Positions 7,325 to 16,771 of a stretch of 20,446 bases of DNA are shown here, piece by piece. Below the pieces are notes generated by a model. It saw nothing but the letters and a program-made list of their open reading frames with translations. It was not told where the DNA came from and did no database searches. Positions within the stretch are counted from its first letter, which is position 1; each line of letters starts with the position of its first letter. The position numbers and the translations under genes are program-made. The stretch is from Chara braunii (taxonomy: Eukaryota; Streptophyta; Charophyceae; Charales; Characeae), in the NCBI GenBank assembly GCA_003427395.1, contig BFEA01000026.1, positions 4,222,459 to 4,242,904 on the forward strand, written 5' to 3'.

Positions 7325-8284
7325 AAAGCAAATACAACTGTGTCGCAGTCACAACAACACTCCGATATGTATACACAAGGAGTAGTCAAAGCTGCAATGG
7401 AATCAATCATCTTATTCGAAGAGAAAAAACATGTCAACAAACATGCTAACAAGTGGCTGTTAACGATGCTATGACCATGTCACGATAAAGCCCGAATGAT
7501 AAAGAAATGCATGACAGACAAGCGGCATAAGCCACTTCCCCGTCGCTGGAGCGTCCAAGCGGACAAAAGGAACGTACAACACCACTACTGAAATAGTAAA
7601 TCGTTCTCTTTCAATCGTCAACTTCCTGCATGCGCTTCATCGTACTATACTTCGTCTAGATTCCATGAACTTATAGAAAGAACAAACAAAGGCTACGACT
7701 CTAGAACCATTTTCGACCGCTACGGCCACTCCAGAAGGTTATGCAATGCACGTAGTCCGTTACTTAGCTATATTATGAAAAGACAAGAAAATCAGGACAA
7801 CACAGAAAAAAAACAAACCAAAAAACAAAACAGAGCCCGTCGTCGACTCCCCAGGGACGGGTTACCAAATAGGTCCCCAGATCGAATCCCAGTGGGTCCA
7901 CCGCCTGAGATTTCCTTTGCCAAGGGCTTCGACCCTGGTCCATACAAAACCCTGCTATCCCTACTACATATCAATCACATTGAGCTAAATCTTACATGTC
8001 TACCTATTGCAATGATCGAACCATTCTTGGACATCAACAAGAACACCATACCATGCTACTTATTGCTTCATTCCATCTAAACCATCATCGTTACTTCAAC
8101 ATCCTACTGTCGGTCAAAAGAACCAAAAGCATTTTTCACACCGGTCTTTTCCCTCGACTGAAACTTCCGAGTGCCCTGCCGAACCAATCCCAGGGGTAGT
8201 TCCTCCGTCTCAGTTCCATTCGGAGGAGAACCATTGCAGTAACCAAACCCAGGCAGTCGCACGAGTTCGGTCTATCCTATGCAA
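7325..8284 (-). repeat. Pseudo-LTR, 5' copy (5'-truncated upstream PLE copy)
   Basis: Direct repeat of 2238-3200. Its outer edge at about 8284 falls within RT thumb codons, which marks it as the remainder of a 5'-truncated tandem copy rather than a true LTR. The inner edge joins the leader of the downstream copy at 7324/7325. Confidence 0.88.
8091..8284 (-). pseudogene. C-terminal RT fragment in the truncated upstream copy
   Basis: This encodes the last about 65 codons of the PLE ORF, ending at the TAA at 8093-8091. It keeps CGA (8222-8220) and TGG (8192-8190) where the sister copy has TGA (3138-3136) and TAG (3108-3106). Conversely it has TGA (8138-8136) where the sister has TGG (3054-3052). 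The shared downstream TAA and the codon-level complementarity show that the true C-terminus extends to 3007/8091 and not to the earlier TGA. Confidence 0.75.
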
Positions 8285-8285
8285 A

Positions 8286-8503
8286 TACCACTAGCACTCG
8301 GGAAGGGCTCCATCTATTGGTGGGGAGCTTCACCTACTGGAAAATATAATCTGCAAGGCAGGACATGAGCACACGGGTGAAAGGCTGAAGCCAGGCAGAG
8401 AAATTAGGCAAATGACACAGGACAGAAGAAATGAGCATGAACACAAAAAGCAAAATGATTTTTTATTTTTTTTTTAACAACACCCCCTTCAATGCTAGTG
8501 GTA
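8286..8503. mobile_element. Complete 218-bp MITE-like element with 11-bp perfect terminal inverted repeats
   Basis: Begins TACCACTAGCA (8286-8296) and ends TGCTAGTGGTA (8493-8503), exact reverse complements. The interior has a GCTCCATCTATTGGTGGGGA block shared with 10859-10932, 19624-19708 and 20097-20147, and a T-tract. No ORF. No clear target-site duplication is seen; its left end touches the PLE edge directly. A non-autonomous DNA transposon is the simplest reading, but its left third also occurs alone, so a composite of two repeats is possible. Confidence 0.6.
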
Positions 8504-8836
8504 CTGGTAAAAGCAGATACTTGTGATGCGACAGCCTCCGGACCTGCGCCATCTTCCAACCCCCCCTCCCCCCCTTCTTTCTCGTATTTTGGTGTTCTTG
8601 CAAACAGGTCGACGGGGGGCCTCTTTTTGTATTTCCATGAATTAATATGCATTGTTCGTAATTAGGGAGGCCCGTCCTTCTCAGGAACTTCGTCAATTTT
8701 TTGGGTTGGCTTTTGGAATTTCATATTTTCGCAATTCGGGAAATACATGGGAATTACGCACGCCTTAGCAAGCGCGCTAGGAATTTGGGTCGACAGTTAG
8801 GAATTCCGGAATGAGCGGAACCTGACATGTCCTTTC
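8504..8836. other. Intergenic stretch without recognisable feature
   Basis: It starts with CTGGTAAAAG, also present right after the left MITE-like copy (2216-2225), so the repeat may extend past its inverted terminus. It then has C-runs (8559-8575) and several GGAATT-containing words. I see no gene. Confidence 0.4.
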
Positions 8837-9106
8837 TTATGTATGAATGTTTTCGACTTCGACTTTGAAAACTCCGGGAATTTTCGCAGGAACCTGAATC
8901 ATGATAGGTATAGGAGTTTTTCCCTCACTCGCTCTACGCGCGGATATGGTACTTTTCAACTTTGAATTAGCTGTAACTGTTTCGGTGCCCTTGTTGCCTT
9001 CGCGTCGGCGCCATGCATGCGGACCTCCCCTCCTCGCTTCCCGCGCTACCTTCGACACTCTCTTCTTCGCGCTCACGCTCCTTCTTTCTCTGTAACCGTT
9101 TTCCAT
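8837..9106 (-). CDS. Hypothetical basic ORF, 89 codons
   Basis: An Arg/Lys/Ser-rich frame starting MENGYRERR and ending VENIHT. It lies downstream, on the same strand, of the better candidate at 9388-9720, and could be a later exon or a decayed part of the same gene. It has no domain I recognise. The composition (RRSVSAKKRVSKVAREARR) fits a nucleic-acid-binding tail, but chance cannot be excluded. Confidence 0.2.
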   Translation of the reverse strand: MENGYRERRSVSAKKRVSKVAREARRGGPHAWRRREGNKGTETVTANSKLKSTISARRASEGKTPIPIMIQVPAKIPGVFKVEVENIHT

Positions 9107-9387
9107 CTTTCCTTCGCCTCGCGCGCCTTTTCTCTTTCTTGATCGTCTGAATCTTGGTTTCGTTTCTCGCTATCCTTCACGCTCTTCTTCTTCCCGCTCT
9201 AATCCTTGCGCCGAAATACTTTGTCGACTCTCGCTTTCTTCCGTCTAGCCAAGGAGACGCGTCGTGTAAGAAGGAAATTCCTGATACACGACGATTCTTA
9301 TTGGCTACGACTGGGCTCCGAAGGATCGACATGGCTTTCAAGGGGCGACTATCCTCGAACTTCCCCCTGTCCCTCCCTACCTCCGTC

Positions 9388-9720
9388 CTAACCCTTCCTA
9401 GCGACTATCTCCTTTTCCGAAGCTATAAATTCCGCAAGCACTCCTGAAAATCTCTCTCTCGAATCATCAGCCAGCTTCCGGGAAACCGTGACTAGACGGT
9501 ATATGGGAAGGTGCGGGTCGAGAAGTCCCGACGAGCTAAGTGTAGCCTTGGCGGCGGAGCGCTGGATCGCTCGACGAACTTTGGGATCCAGGCCAGACCG
9601 TGCAGAGACTAAGTTGGCAGGATGACGATCACTATGGTTGATTAGCACGTGACGACTGGGATCGTCAGTGCTTGTGAGAGGTTCGAATCGGAAGTGAGTG
9701 GGTGCATGGCCTGGGGCCAT
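9388..9720 (-). CDS. Hypothetical protein, possible first exon (110 codons)
   Basis: The frame opens with ATG in a strong Kozak-like context (CACCATGG on the minus strand) with an in-frame TAA three codons upstream, so the start is well defined. The product is a mixed, non-low-complexity sequence with plausible helices (DPKVRRAIQRSAAKATLSSS, then a long amphipathic stretch ending EFIASEKEIVARKG). No known domain is recognised, and there is no signal peptide or membrane segment. The stop may be an intron read-through, because GGGTTAGG just before it could contain a donor. A second open stretch follows around 9370-9190 in another frame. It may be host gene or element-derived. Confidence 0.35.
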   Translation of the reverse strand: MAPGHAPTHFRFEPLTSTDDPSRHVLINHSDRHPANLVSARSGLDPKVRRAIQRSAAKATLSSSGLLDPHLPIYRLVTVSRKLADDSRERFSGVLAEFIASEKEIVARKG

Positions 9721-10047
9721 GGTGAAACTTTATGACAGAAGTGCCTCTTCCATCTCAAAATCTGTATCTTTGAGCGTGAGTTTTGATCACTTGGCTAAGT
9801 CGGAAATCGCCTGACATTCTGTGATTGCCTTCTCCTCGTTCCTCCCCTCTGATCTGCGTCTATTCTCCCTCACTCTCTCTTTCTATCATGTTATGTTATA
9901 ATGGATGAATTATGGTAACTTTGCTTCTCTCACTTTGATATGTGCATGCAGTGGGTCTTATTAGAGAGCTTGTTATAGCATGATTGTGAGGATGGTTGGC
10001 TGATCGACTGGATGATCTGGCTGCCTGGAGTGTCAAACGAATGATGT
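9721..10047. other. Upstream region of the minus-strand ORF
   Basis: AT-rich in the middle, with TTATAAC on the minus strand near 9900, about 175 bases upstream of the ATG at 9720. That is a weak TATA candidate only. No gene is visible. Confidence 0.25.
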
Positions 10048-10620
10048 ATGATTAAGAAAAAAATGTTTGTGTTTGCTTTTGTTGCCATTTGGACTGACGA
10101 CCTTAACCCGACCGGGCGCCAACTTCCCGTGCCCCTGCCACACCCCTTCCCGTACAACGAGGAGAGGATATGTGTATGCGAGTGGGACGTACGAGAAGTT
10201 GTCGCCAAGATCGGAGGGCGCTACTACTTTCCTCTCGAAACTCGGTGTTCTGGATTTGTCGGTGCGGGTTTTGTTATTGTTGATACGCACTTTCCGCCCG
10301 ATTCGTTGTTTTTGCCACTTAACGAATTGATTGTCGTCCCATGGACGACAGTGGAGCCTCATTGGCCTAACACTCTGTGTCGCGATTGTCGCCACTTCAA
10401 GCGTTACCGAGCCAAGGGTTTCCACTACCACACACGTGGCGAGGGCGAGCATAAGGAGAGGGCTGCTCGATTGAAACCCTCCACGTCGGATTCGGAGTTG
10501 TGTATCGAGCATCGACGTGACCTCATCCGTAAACGGGATACCACATGTGTACCCGCCCCCTTTCACGCGAAACGAAGAGCAACGGCTTGCTGGGAAGTTC
10601 AACGATACTTTTTGGATTGA
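10048..10620 (+). CDS. Hypothetical ORF (190 codons) in dispersed unknown family, copy 2
   Basis: The central part (about 10250-10440) matches the plus-strand frame of 600-780 at protein level: GFVIV, FPP, VVPW, HWPNTLC and a following CR pair with basic residues. The product ends in a basic region (HRRDLIRKRD) and YFLD. The first 60 residues have no counterpart in copy 1. No catalytic motif or known domain is recognised. The minus strand is also open over 10033-10671, but similarity to the other copies is preserved in the plus frame, so I favour plus. It is likely a diverged remnant of the family, not an active gene. Confidence 0.35.
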   Translation: MIKKKMFVFAFVAIWTDDLNPTGRQLPVPLPHPFPYNEERICVCEWDVREVVAKIGGRYYFPLETRCSGFVGAGFVIVDTHFPPDSLFLPLNELIVVPWTTVEPHWPNTLCRDCRHFKRYRAKGFHYHTRGEGEHKERAARLKPSTSDSELCIEHRRDLIRKRDTTCVPAPFHAKRRATACWEVQRYFLD

Positions 10621-10857
10621 ATTTCCCATAGCCAGGAGTCCCGCGTGTGTCTTTTTCTCCGTTAGATCCACGTGGCAACGAACCTCCTTCTTACCAAGGC
10701 CGGACCAACACGGGGGACTTCAGTTCTGTCTATGTCCCCACACTCAACTTTCCAAAAATCCTTGGCACGCCCCATCTTCGCTGTCCTCCCGGGGCTCTTC
10801 CGCAAACCCAAACGCTCTGACCGGGAAGCAGCGCAGGGCGTGAGGTTCGAGCGTCAC
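10235..10857 (+). pseudogene. Unknown dispersed coding family, copy 2, cut by a repeat
   Basis: Homologous to 600-1146 over its whole length, with heavy divergence. The 3' end has AACTTTCCAAAAATCCTTGGCA (10746-10767) and the terminal GAGCGTCACA (10848-10857), as in copy 1 (TTTCCCAAAAATCCTTGGCA and GGGCGTCACA). Immediately after GTCACA the sequence switches to the TACCACTAGCA repeat at 10859, whereas copies 1 and 3 continue differently, which indicates that the repeat inserted there or truncated this copy. Confidence 0.45.
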
Positions 10858-10858
10858 A

Positions 10859-10932
10859 TACCACTAGCACTCGGGGAGGGCTCCATCTATTGGTGGGGAG
10901 CTTCACCTGCTGGAAAACGGGTCCAACGTCCC
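10859..10932 (+). repeat. Dispersed repeat carrying TACCACTAGCA end
   Basis: Starts TACCACTAGCACTCGGGGAG and shares GCTCCATCTATTGGTGGGGA with 8286-8345, then continues to GGGTCCAACGTCCC, a tail also present in reverse at 19629-19650 and 20099-20110. No right-hand inverted terminus was found downstream. Confidence 0.65.
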
Positions 10933-11270
10933 TTATACAGAGAGAATTAGGAAGATACCAAGAAAAAGGGTTGAGAAACGCCTGCCAGCATTGATTACTC
11001 TGGCATCTAGAGGATTGACTGTGCAGATTGGGGGGGAAGAGGGAGGAAGCCTTATATTTCCTCTCCTGACATGTGGCCTGGCTCAGGAAGTTGGAAGGAA
11101 CCATTGGGGGGCACCAACGATTCCTCCTTCCATCTCCTTGCTTGACCCAAACTGCTCTCGCTGTGCTCTCCTCGTATATGCGCTGGGAACTGGGCCCAGC
11201 GTTCTTTATGGCGCTTCATTATCATTTCTCTTTTTTCAGAAGTCCTTCAGAAATTCATGGGAGATGCTCG
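10933..11270. other. Intergenic stretch, no supported gene
   Basis: Short frames on both strands overlap each other and show no domain. CCTATAAT-like or polyadenylation signals are not obvious. Confidence 0.35.
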
Positions 11271-11434
11271 GCTTCAATGTAGATGGGGCAGATCAGGTAA
11301 TTGGGCAATATGAACCAGATGAACCAGGTAGCGCTTGGGTACTCTGGTAACGTCCCATACTCTTTCCACCAGGGCCAGCGGATGGGGGGGGGAAGGGGTC
11401 AGCGAATTCTGGGGCTGGTCGTAACGGTTCCCAA

Positions 11435-11539
11435 CCTTCTTCCCCCGAATACAACGTACGGTCATTATAGCTGTATTTGGGTTGTCTTTCAGACTAAATA
11501 CAACTATAATGATCGTACGTTGTATTCGGGGGAAGAAGG
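11435..11539. repeat. Near-perfect 105-bp fold-back hairpin
   Basis: Two 45-base arms (11435-11479 and 11495-11539) are reverse complements at 42 of 45 positions, with a 15-base loop. The outer 26 pairs (CCTTCTTCCCCCGAATACAA and following bases) are perfect. It interrupts a longer plus-strand frame (11301-11849), suggesting insertion. It could be a small fold-back MITE or a source of hairpin small RNA. No clear target duplication is seen (flanks ...CCCAA and TAGGA...). Confidence 0.85.
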
Positions 11540-11559
11540 TAGGATCAATCGTTGTCCAC

Positions 11560-12090
11560 TCATGAAAATGCAGCTGGTAATCCCTTTCAACCTCTGCCCG
11601 TTGCCCCCCTTGCGGTCCCATTTCCTCCTCCAATTGATGTTCCCGTTGGTGTTCCTATTGTTGGACTTGTCGCTGTTCTTGCCCGTCTCATGCCCAACTC
11701 GCGTTTGCCACCCAACCCTCCTTCTTCCCTCCCAACCAGTCCTCGCAAAACTGAGAGATGATTCTATTGATATCGCCCTTGGTGTGTGCTTGGTTCATTT
11801 TTTCCTTAGCAGCCCGCCATTCAGCTGTAATCTTAAACTGTACTACTAGCCGTAGTTGCTCTGTGACGCCCAACGTGACTTCCTGTTTCAGAGTGGGAGT
11901 CGGCCCGGAAGTGCGAAAAAGTGGGTGTGCCAAGAATTTTAGGAAAGTGGGGATGGAGTCCCAAGTAAAAACTGAGATCTCCGGTGTCAAGTTTCAAGGA
12001 CAAAGTGCAAGTGGTTTAGTGCTTCCCAGAGTCGGGCGGCTAGTTTCGTTGGACTCGTTGCCTGACTCATAGTCTGTGTACAAAAGGGGC
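11560..12090 (-). pseudogene. Unknown dispersed coding family, copy 3 (TWDS family)
   Basis: On the minus strand this opens with an acidic Ser/Asn-rich stretch (TDYESGNESNETS), hits a TGA, then reads PEISVFTWDSIPTFLKF and continues through LKQEVTLGVTEQ to FCEDWLGGKKEGW (11990-11715). A frame change then gives an Asn/Lys/Arg-rich tail (NSDKSNNRNTNGNINWRRK, about 11680-11620). The reverse complement of 11866-11990 matches the 3' ends of copies 1 and 2. The basic Asn-rich tail after a helical segment is reminiscent of gag-type nucleic-acid-binding proteins, but no zinc knuckle is present. This is the best-preserved copy, yet still broken. Confidence 0.4.
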
Positions 12091-12930
12091 GTTGTCGGCG
12101 CGAATACCCTTACAAGGGCATCCGCCCTGGGTTTTGCAAGTGACCGAAAATAAGTTTGGTTTAAAGTTTAAGTACACCCCGCGAAGCACGACTGTGTCTG
12201 TAGGTTACGTTGACAGAATGGTTGACTAGAGTAGAAAGTGTGTGGGCACGCAAACTTAAGGCGCTCGTGATCTTTTTTTTTTATTGTTAATGATTGTAGA
12301 GTCGACGTTGTGCTGACCAAATTTTTAGTCCTGATTAAATTAGGATTAAAAAGATTATGCCTCTTGATTGATGCGCTTGTCTGTGATTTGCACGTACGCG
12401 CGGAGGATGGCGTTGATAACAATCTGATTTTGAAAATGTTTTGGTAGATTTGCGTGTTGCGCTGTATCCGCTTATTTAGGTGTCCGTCAATACTCGACCC
12501 AGCCTTGGGCCTAACACTATTGGTTACAACATCGTATTTTCATCAAAGGGATTCAGGGATCGAGGTCGAGCGACAACGAAGTGGGGATATCAGACTAGCG
12601 CGAAGAGACCAAAGGGTTGAGGGCGGGCGGGGCTATCCCCTTTGGTTTTGCCGTCAGCGACGTTAGAACAATGCTAGTGTTTTCTTTTTTTCCTCGTTTG
12701 TCATATTCTAACGATTAAAAAATTCTAAAAATATTTTATTATTTATTGTAGTTTTATTTTTAGACTTCGGCGTTCCTTGACTCGGACTAGATGTCCGATT
12801 TAAAGGCCGTCGCGACGGTCGAGGACTTGAGCACATGCCTCTTTTTGGCGAACCCGTTCGGATACCGGCGTGTCGGGGTGTTGGCGGATTTCCCCTACCC
12901 CGCCCGTTTTGAAATGAGGAGGAGGAGTTC
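12091..12930. other. Intergenic DNA with short unconvincing frames
   Basis: Frames at 12168-12422 (minus), 12454-12666 (plus) and 12708-12932 (minus) are short, low in informative residues and unsupported by any repeat copy. I do not call them genes. Confidence 0.4.
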
Positions 12931-12932
12931 AA

Positions 12933-12941
12933 TGTGCATAT
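12933..12941 (+). promoter_or_regulatory. Possible TATA box
   Basis: GCATATAAG lies at the switch from a GC-rich to an AT-rich stretch. No coding frame follows within the next 800 bases, so this is only a motif match. Confidence 0.15.
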
Positions 12942-15900
12942 AAGCCGGTGGACAATACTCGATTATGATTTATCTCTTAATAGTACTGAGTGCTCTCTTT
13001 CTCATCTGACTCTTAAATGATGAAATGTAGTCTGTCTCACTGTCTTCCCACTTGCCAGATCTCTTTCGTTGTATTTTGCATGTTATCTATAAGACGTTCT
13101 TCTTTCTCGTTCCCTTCTCTCTCTCCAAATGAGGATTACCTGTTTTCAACTGTATTTTGAACCTTTCTCAGTACTGGATCTAAGACATGATGGTCAGGGT
13201 AAGTTCGTTGTTAGTCACTGACAACCCCCTCTTTGCTTGATCAACAACTTCAAGGAATGAGACTGTTTTGCGCAACTTATCGTCTGGTCCGTGAAAATAA
13301 AAGATATACTCGATAAACTTCTGGTTCTTCACTAACCTTAGTTATTCTCTCATTGATTTTATGCGGCATTGAATATTTTCAACGACTCTCTCTTCCCAAC
13401 CTTCCACCTTGTCTTGATAGAGAGTACAAGGCATCACTAGGGTATCCTCGCTTCCCATGATTTCCCCTTCCCCCCTTGGATGGGACACTAAGAAATATGT
13501 AAGGAAATCTTACTCGGTCAACAATTATTGATTGTACGGTTTGTCAAAGATGGCAAAGAGAAAAATAACGTTTGTTGAATATTGACTCAGAATAACTTAT
13601 TAGTATTGCCTTGCGACTGAGTTGGTTGCTAAAACTCGTAATAAGCCGCTCTCTCTAAAATTCTATGTAATAGGCTAGCCGCCGAGAACTCGCTACATGC
13701 AGTCTGCTGCCAACCATATCTTTAGTTAGTGTACAACGCATGACATTATCAATGGCTACTATTTCTCGTATACTGAGCAAGGTGTTTTTGAGCTAAAACC
13801 ATACTCTAATGAATTGCTAAAAGAATCACTTACCCAAGATTATATGATTCATAGAGTTTGACGTGCAAACAACATAATGTACCATCAGAGCATTCAAATT
13901 TGGGTGATGTCATGACCATAGACTTCTTTCCCCATCTACGGCTTAAAAACTCACATCTAATAATTGGTAATCCTTTTATCTCATCAGGAAGGTATGACCA
14001 TAATGTTGCAACACTGAAAGGCGGTTTTGATGTTTTGTTTTGCGAATGAGACACTTGCATGTAGCGCCCGAATTCTAAGTGAGCCCTCAATGATTAGGCT
14101 CATTTCAAATAACTCAAGTCTCGTTGAAATCCCTCAAAAATTTTCAAGCTTTTAGAAGGCGCATTTTCTGGCTTCTCATGTATTGGGTGACTAACTCATA
14201 GGACTGACTTTTCCATAACAAACGAATTTGCGGTGCCACTAAACGCAAGGGGCATGTGTGGAATCCTGCCACTAGGCGATGAACCTTGATGCGGTTAAGT
14301 GTACTCAACTGCCAGGAACTTGATGTGCAAAGGTATTTTCCTCAATTCTTCCTCAGAAAACGAAAGACTTTGTTGTATAGTTTTTCGAACAAGGGGGTGT
14401 AAGCTCAATTTGAAAAATTCCACCATCAGTGAAATGTTCACGAGTATTGTTGTCACTGCTTACAAAATCAGACTTTTTGGACCCTTAGTAGTCATTTAGG
14501 ATCATAACACTTGCTTATTTATTCTCAAGATCTAACCAATCACTTAGATAATAAATTCGGCTCATAAATGAGTCTATTTGCGCTATCACTAGTTAATTGT
14601 CTTCTTTCAACTATCATTTTTCCCTTGAATATAACCGTCAAGTTCATCAATCCACGTCAAACATGTACTTAGCAAGAAGATAAACAATCTTTCTCAGAAC
14701 AATCTTCTTCTTGCCCATTGGATGACTTGGGTCAGTCATAGATGAGAGCTCAATCTTATGTCAAGTGAGCCTGATGATGGTTTCCTTAATAGACTCGCAA
14801 AGTCTCAAGACCAAATTTTTAGTATATTGTCTCGTGTTCAAACACACTCAAGGCGAGTAGCCAAGTAATCCATATGGGAGTCATTAGCCAGATGAGTCAC
14901 GTTTGATTATTCTCTCCATTTACTCACATTTAAATTAGCCTACTCCTGAAGCATCATATTAACACCTTACTCGTTACTGGTGTCAGTACTTGGGTAACAA
15001 ACCTGAACACTCCATCCTCTAGACGTCAAAACAAGACGGAAATAAATCAAAATTCAGAAATACAGTAATTATCGTCGTAACTAGTACAATTTTTGAAATT
15101 ACGAGTACATTGGTAATGTCGACCAAAGAGCAATTATCTATGTAGAAACCTCGATCATGCTTTACTTGTCAACAATAACTAAGTAAAAATAATCATGCAA
15201 AATTCAACAAAGTGGCCCCCAACCTGGCGTTTAACAATCCTTGCTTTTCCGAAATAAAACCATTCCTTTGAGCAAGATAAGCAGCGAGAAGTCCCTTCGC
15301 AGAACAGACAACGCCAAGTAACTAAGTGCATATGTCGATTCCCTTCACAGTTAACCGCGAGATCCCTTATTATCAGTTCTTCAGAACCTTCGTATGTGGC
15401 CCTTCCTCAATGACATTAGTAGTGGTTAAAAGTGACAATAATATTATGATAGGGACCGACCAAAACACTGTCCCTCTAGCCTGATCGTTTACGAAGAAGA
15501 TCTGATTCTGATAGTTCGTACTCTTTTCCAACACTTGCTTCACGCGCCCATTTTCATCCCCAATCTCGCTTACACCCTTTTCGTAGATAGTTTAAACTAC
15601 AGTTCGACTATGTTTTTGTGGCTTATGTGTAGCTGAGTAGCGTCAACCACATGAGGCGCACACGTTTCCTGCAGAGACCGCACATTAGTCAACTTAGAGA
15701 GGGAGTACCTCCGTAGCACACACGAGATATTAGCACTTATGCTCGTCATGCTTCCCTTCCCAACTCATTAGGGTCCATAACTGTTTGACAAACGCCTTCA
15801 GATTCTATCCTGACATGCGCATATTAAGACAAAGTCAAACTGTGAGTCGCTCTCGTGTCTCTCGCAAGAATAACACATGCACAACTCGGAAAAACAGTTC

Positions 15901-16400
15901 AACTCATAGATGCGTACACGTAAGCATGTAAGCACGTAAAACTGGTACCTGATGTACTTACATATTCACTATCTCATTGCTTAGCACATCTTCTCATCGC
16001 AGTGAGAACGAAGAGCAAGGCTGGTTGGTACTCGTTTCTCAGTGATACCCCTTCATACCGAGTCCGCCCTCTCGATCAAGTAGTAGCGTTTGATTGGTAT
16101 ACATACATGCTATGTCAAACACTAGTAATCATAAGCAAATAAAGAAGATTACGAAGAGGAGTGAACTGTACCGATGAAGAGTAGTAGTATCAACAACATG
16201 TTCATTTGAGCCTCCTGCGTGGTTGTCCGACAAACAAAAAGTTGATGTCGACAGAGGCAAGACTGCTTGCACTTTATCAGCGGGAGTCTGTTTTTTTTTT
16301 TTTTTTTTCTTTTCTGATGACGTCGACTAACTAATGTACACGTCTATCACAGAGGACTCACACATCCTGACCAACTCACACCTCAGCTCCATCTACACCC
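12942..16400. other. 3.4-kb AT-rich region without recognisable genes
   Basis: All six frames are interrupted at about the rate expected for AT-rich DNA. The longest frames are an 86-codon minus frame at 13830-14090 and a 63-codon plus frame at 13858-14049, which overlap. Another open stretch without ATG lies on the minus strand around 15590-15370. None has a recognisable motif. A T18 tract sits at 16291-16308. It may be very old element DNA or plain intergenic sequence. Confidence 0.5.
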
Positions 16401-16771
16401 TACCTCTTAAAACGCTGCACCATTCGTCCATCACCATTAATAAATGAGGAAATCATGCATACCGCGCATGACAATTGATGACGACAATAGACGAAGAAGT
16501 ACACGTCCCTCCCTCTGTCAGATCTGACTTCCTCTTGGCATGCGTACACTCGTAAGTCCGCTGCATACGTTCGCTTGTTCCTGTTCTGACCACTATGCTC
16601 ATCGTTACTTGTATCCAGCACACGACCACAACCTCGGTTTCGAGAGCTCTTAAACCACCACTACCTTTCCAAGTTGTAGTCCCATTTGGGAAAATGCAGT
16701 CAACCGCAAAGTTCGGGGGTCCGGGCGAGGATTGGCAAGAACAACACATTTGGGCCTTGTGGGCTCGATCG

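Larger units (their letters stand above)
2238..8284 (-). mobile_element. Penelope-like retroelement with N-terminal GIY-YIG (Chlamys-type), partial tandem with pseudo-LTRs
   Basis: The element lies on the minus strand. A near full-length copy spans about 7324 down to 2238 (5' leader 7324-7174, a long broken ORF, then a 3' untranslated region from 3006). A 5'-truncated second copy occupies 8284-7325, directly upstream and in the same orientation. The truncated copy supplies the outer repeat and starts inside the RT thumb coding region. PLE family knowledge: tandem head-to-tail insertion with 5' truncation gives such pseudo-LTRs. The domain order (GIY-YIG, CxC, RT) identifies the permuted Naiad/Chlamys clade, as opposed to canonical PLEs, where the endonuclease is C-terminal. 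No integrase, RNase H, primer-binding site or TG..CA termini are seen, so it is not an LTR retrotransposon. MITE-like repeats abut both ends. Confidence 0.85.

Noticed and set aside
2238-8284. LTR retrotransposon
   Set aside because: The direct repeats lack TG..CA ends, one boundary lies inside RT codons, and there is no integrase, RNase H, protease, primer-binding site or polypurine tract. The RT and GIY-YIG match PLEs.
10033-10671. 212-codon minus-strand frame
   Set aside because: It is antisense to a region whose plus frame is conserved with another copy at 600-780; no domain is seen on the minus strand.
13735-14049. Decayed coding sequence in two plus frames (NGYYFSYTEQ..., then LGDVMTIDFFPHL...)
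   Set aside because: It looked protein-like, but the frames are short, overlap an equally open minus frame, and stops occur at background rate. No motif could be confirmed.
15370-15590. About 72-codon minus-strand open stretch
   Set aside because: No ATG and no recognisable motif; the length is expected by chance in 3.4 kb of AT-rich DNA over six frames.
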